Source: FEN-1297 sp963710735 (lineage in GTDB: Bacteria > Bacteroidota > Ignavibacteria > Ignavibacteriales > Ignavibacteriaceae). From it: a DNA stretch of 64,000 nucleotides. Below the pieces are notes generated by a model. The model did not search any database, had not been told where the DNA came from, and saw nothing but the letters and a program-made list of their open reading frames with translations. The stretch is from NCBI GenBank assembly GCA_963710735.1, contig CAVQBN010000005.1, positions 124,001-188,000 on the forward strand, given 5' to 3'. Below are positions 63,596 through 64,000 of this stretch, piece after piece. Positions within the stretch are counted from its first letter, which is position 1. Each line of letters starts with the position of its first letter. A program made the translations under genes and the position numbers.

Positions 63596-64000
63596 TCGAA
63601 AGATATACACTTCCCGAAATGGGAAAAATATGGCAGGATGAATTCAAATTAAAAACATGGCTGCAAATTGAAATATCTAGCCTGTGAAGCTCGAAGTGAA
63701 ATGGGAGAAATCTCCAAAGAAGATGTAGAAATAATAAAACAAAAAGCAAATTTTGATGTTAAAAGAGTTTTAGAAATTGAAGAGACGACAAAACATGATG
63801 TGATTGCTTTTTTAACTAACGTCGCCGAGTATGTCGGGCCGGCCTCAAGACATATTCATTATGGAATGACTTCATCCGATATTTTGGACACTACTCTTTC
63901 ATATCAAATGAAAACAGCAGGCGAGCTTCTTCTGAAACGATTAATTGAATTAAAGAGTACTCTAAAGGAAAGGGCTTTAGAGCATAAGAATACTTTCTGT
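63592..64000 (+). CDS. purB: Adenylosuccinate lyase PurB, 5' part only, frame interrupted (+1)
   Basis: The N-terminal 136 residues are in the window; the gene runs off the right edge. The first frame reads MIERYTLPEMGKIWQDEF and stops at TGA 63685 after WLQIEISSL. The +1 frame continues as LACEARSEMGEISKEDVEI, KHDVIAFLTNVAEYVGP and IHYGMTSSDILDTTLSYQ, all classic PurB. From memory, homologues read WLEVEILACEA, which places one excess base close to 63676 (ATA|T|CTA). It acts in purine synthesis, on SAICAR and adenylosuccinate. The start overlaps the protease stop. An essential-type gene broken by one base is suspicious as sequence error. Confidence 0.88.

Overview
The window reads as chromosomal DNA from a low-G+C (about one third by eye) Gram-negative bacterium of the Bacteroidota/Chlorobiota side of the FCB group, most likely Ignavibacteria. 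The basis is C-terminal type IX secretion (T9SS) sorting domains of the 'NYPNPFNPST' kind, LPS genes (two GT9 glycosyltransferases, kdsC), Lol-type ABC genes, fused-subunit 2-oxoacid:ferredoxin oxidoreductases, and a 13-blade propeller histidine kinase. The taxonomy is inference; there is no rRNA in the window.

Layout. 0-5.4 kb: envelope and isoprenoid genes (two GT9 transferases, homocysteine methyltransferase, ispE, ldcA, kdsC). 5.4-13.3 kb: an arginine operon argC-J-B-D-R-G-H, preceded by a promoter and a 35-codon reading frame with clustered Arg codons that looks like a leader peptide. 13.3-15.6 kb: a small hypothetical gene, an aminotransferase and a Pro-Arg-His-Glu tRNA cluster with terminator. 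15.8-21.5 kb: lolC/E-like permeases plus lolD, then pepA and nrnA. 21.6-24.5 and 44.9-47.8 kb: two paralogous korA-korB operons, each ending in a hairpin terminator. Between them, 24.8-44.3 kb, every gene is on the minus strand. This block holds two T9SS-sorted surface proteins, then a near-gapless set (1776-residue secreted protein, 188-residue secreted protein, FN3 protein, propeller lipoprotein, beta-rich outer-membrane candidate), then a propeller sensor kinase and LuxR-type regulator. 48-49.5 kb: a patch of very AT-rich small genes of unknown function. 49.6-61 kb: dsbD, nadE, esterase, pspC and LiaF-like genes, MGMT-like, prfB, an AtuA pair, miaA, pcm and a UPF0316 gene. 61-61.6 kb: tRNA-Gly and tRNA-Cys, followed by a tiny GIY-YIG gene abutting a broken second copy of tRNA-Cys. 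61.8-64 kb: plsY, a DegP-type protease and the start of purB.

How the parts work together. The arg operon converts glutamate to ornithine by the acetyl cycle and then citrulline to arginine; argF is not here. The permeases and LolD would extract lipoproteins. The kor pairs would carry out ferredoxin-linked 2-oxoacid chemistry. The minus-strand block may be one regulated cell-surface system.

The most unusual global property is that five otherwise good genes (argB, a lolC-like gene, the FN3 gene, dsbD, purB) are broken at seven places, and every break is an excess base (+1). No -1 break was found. prfB also has its normal programmed +1 site. Low-coverage consensus error is the simplest explanation, but the one-sided bias deserves a check.
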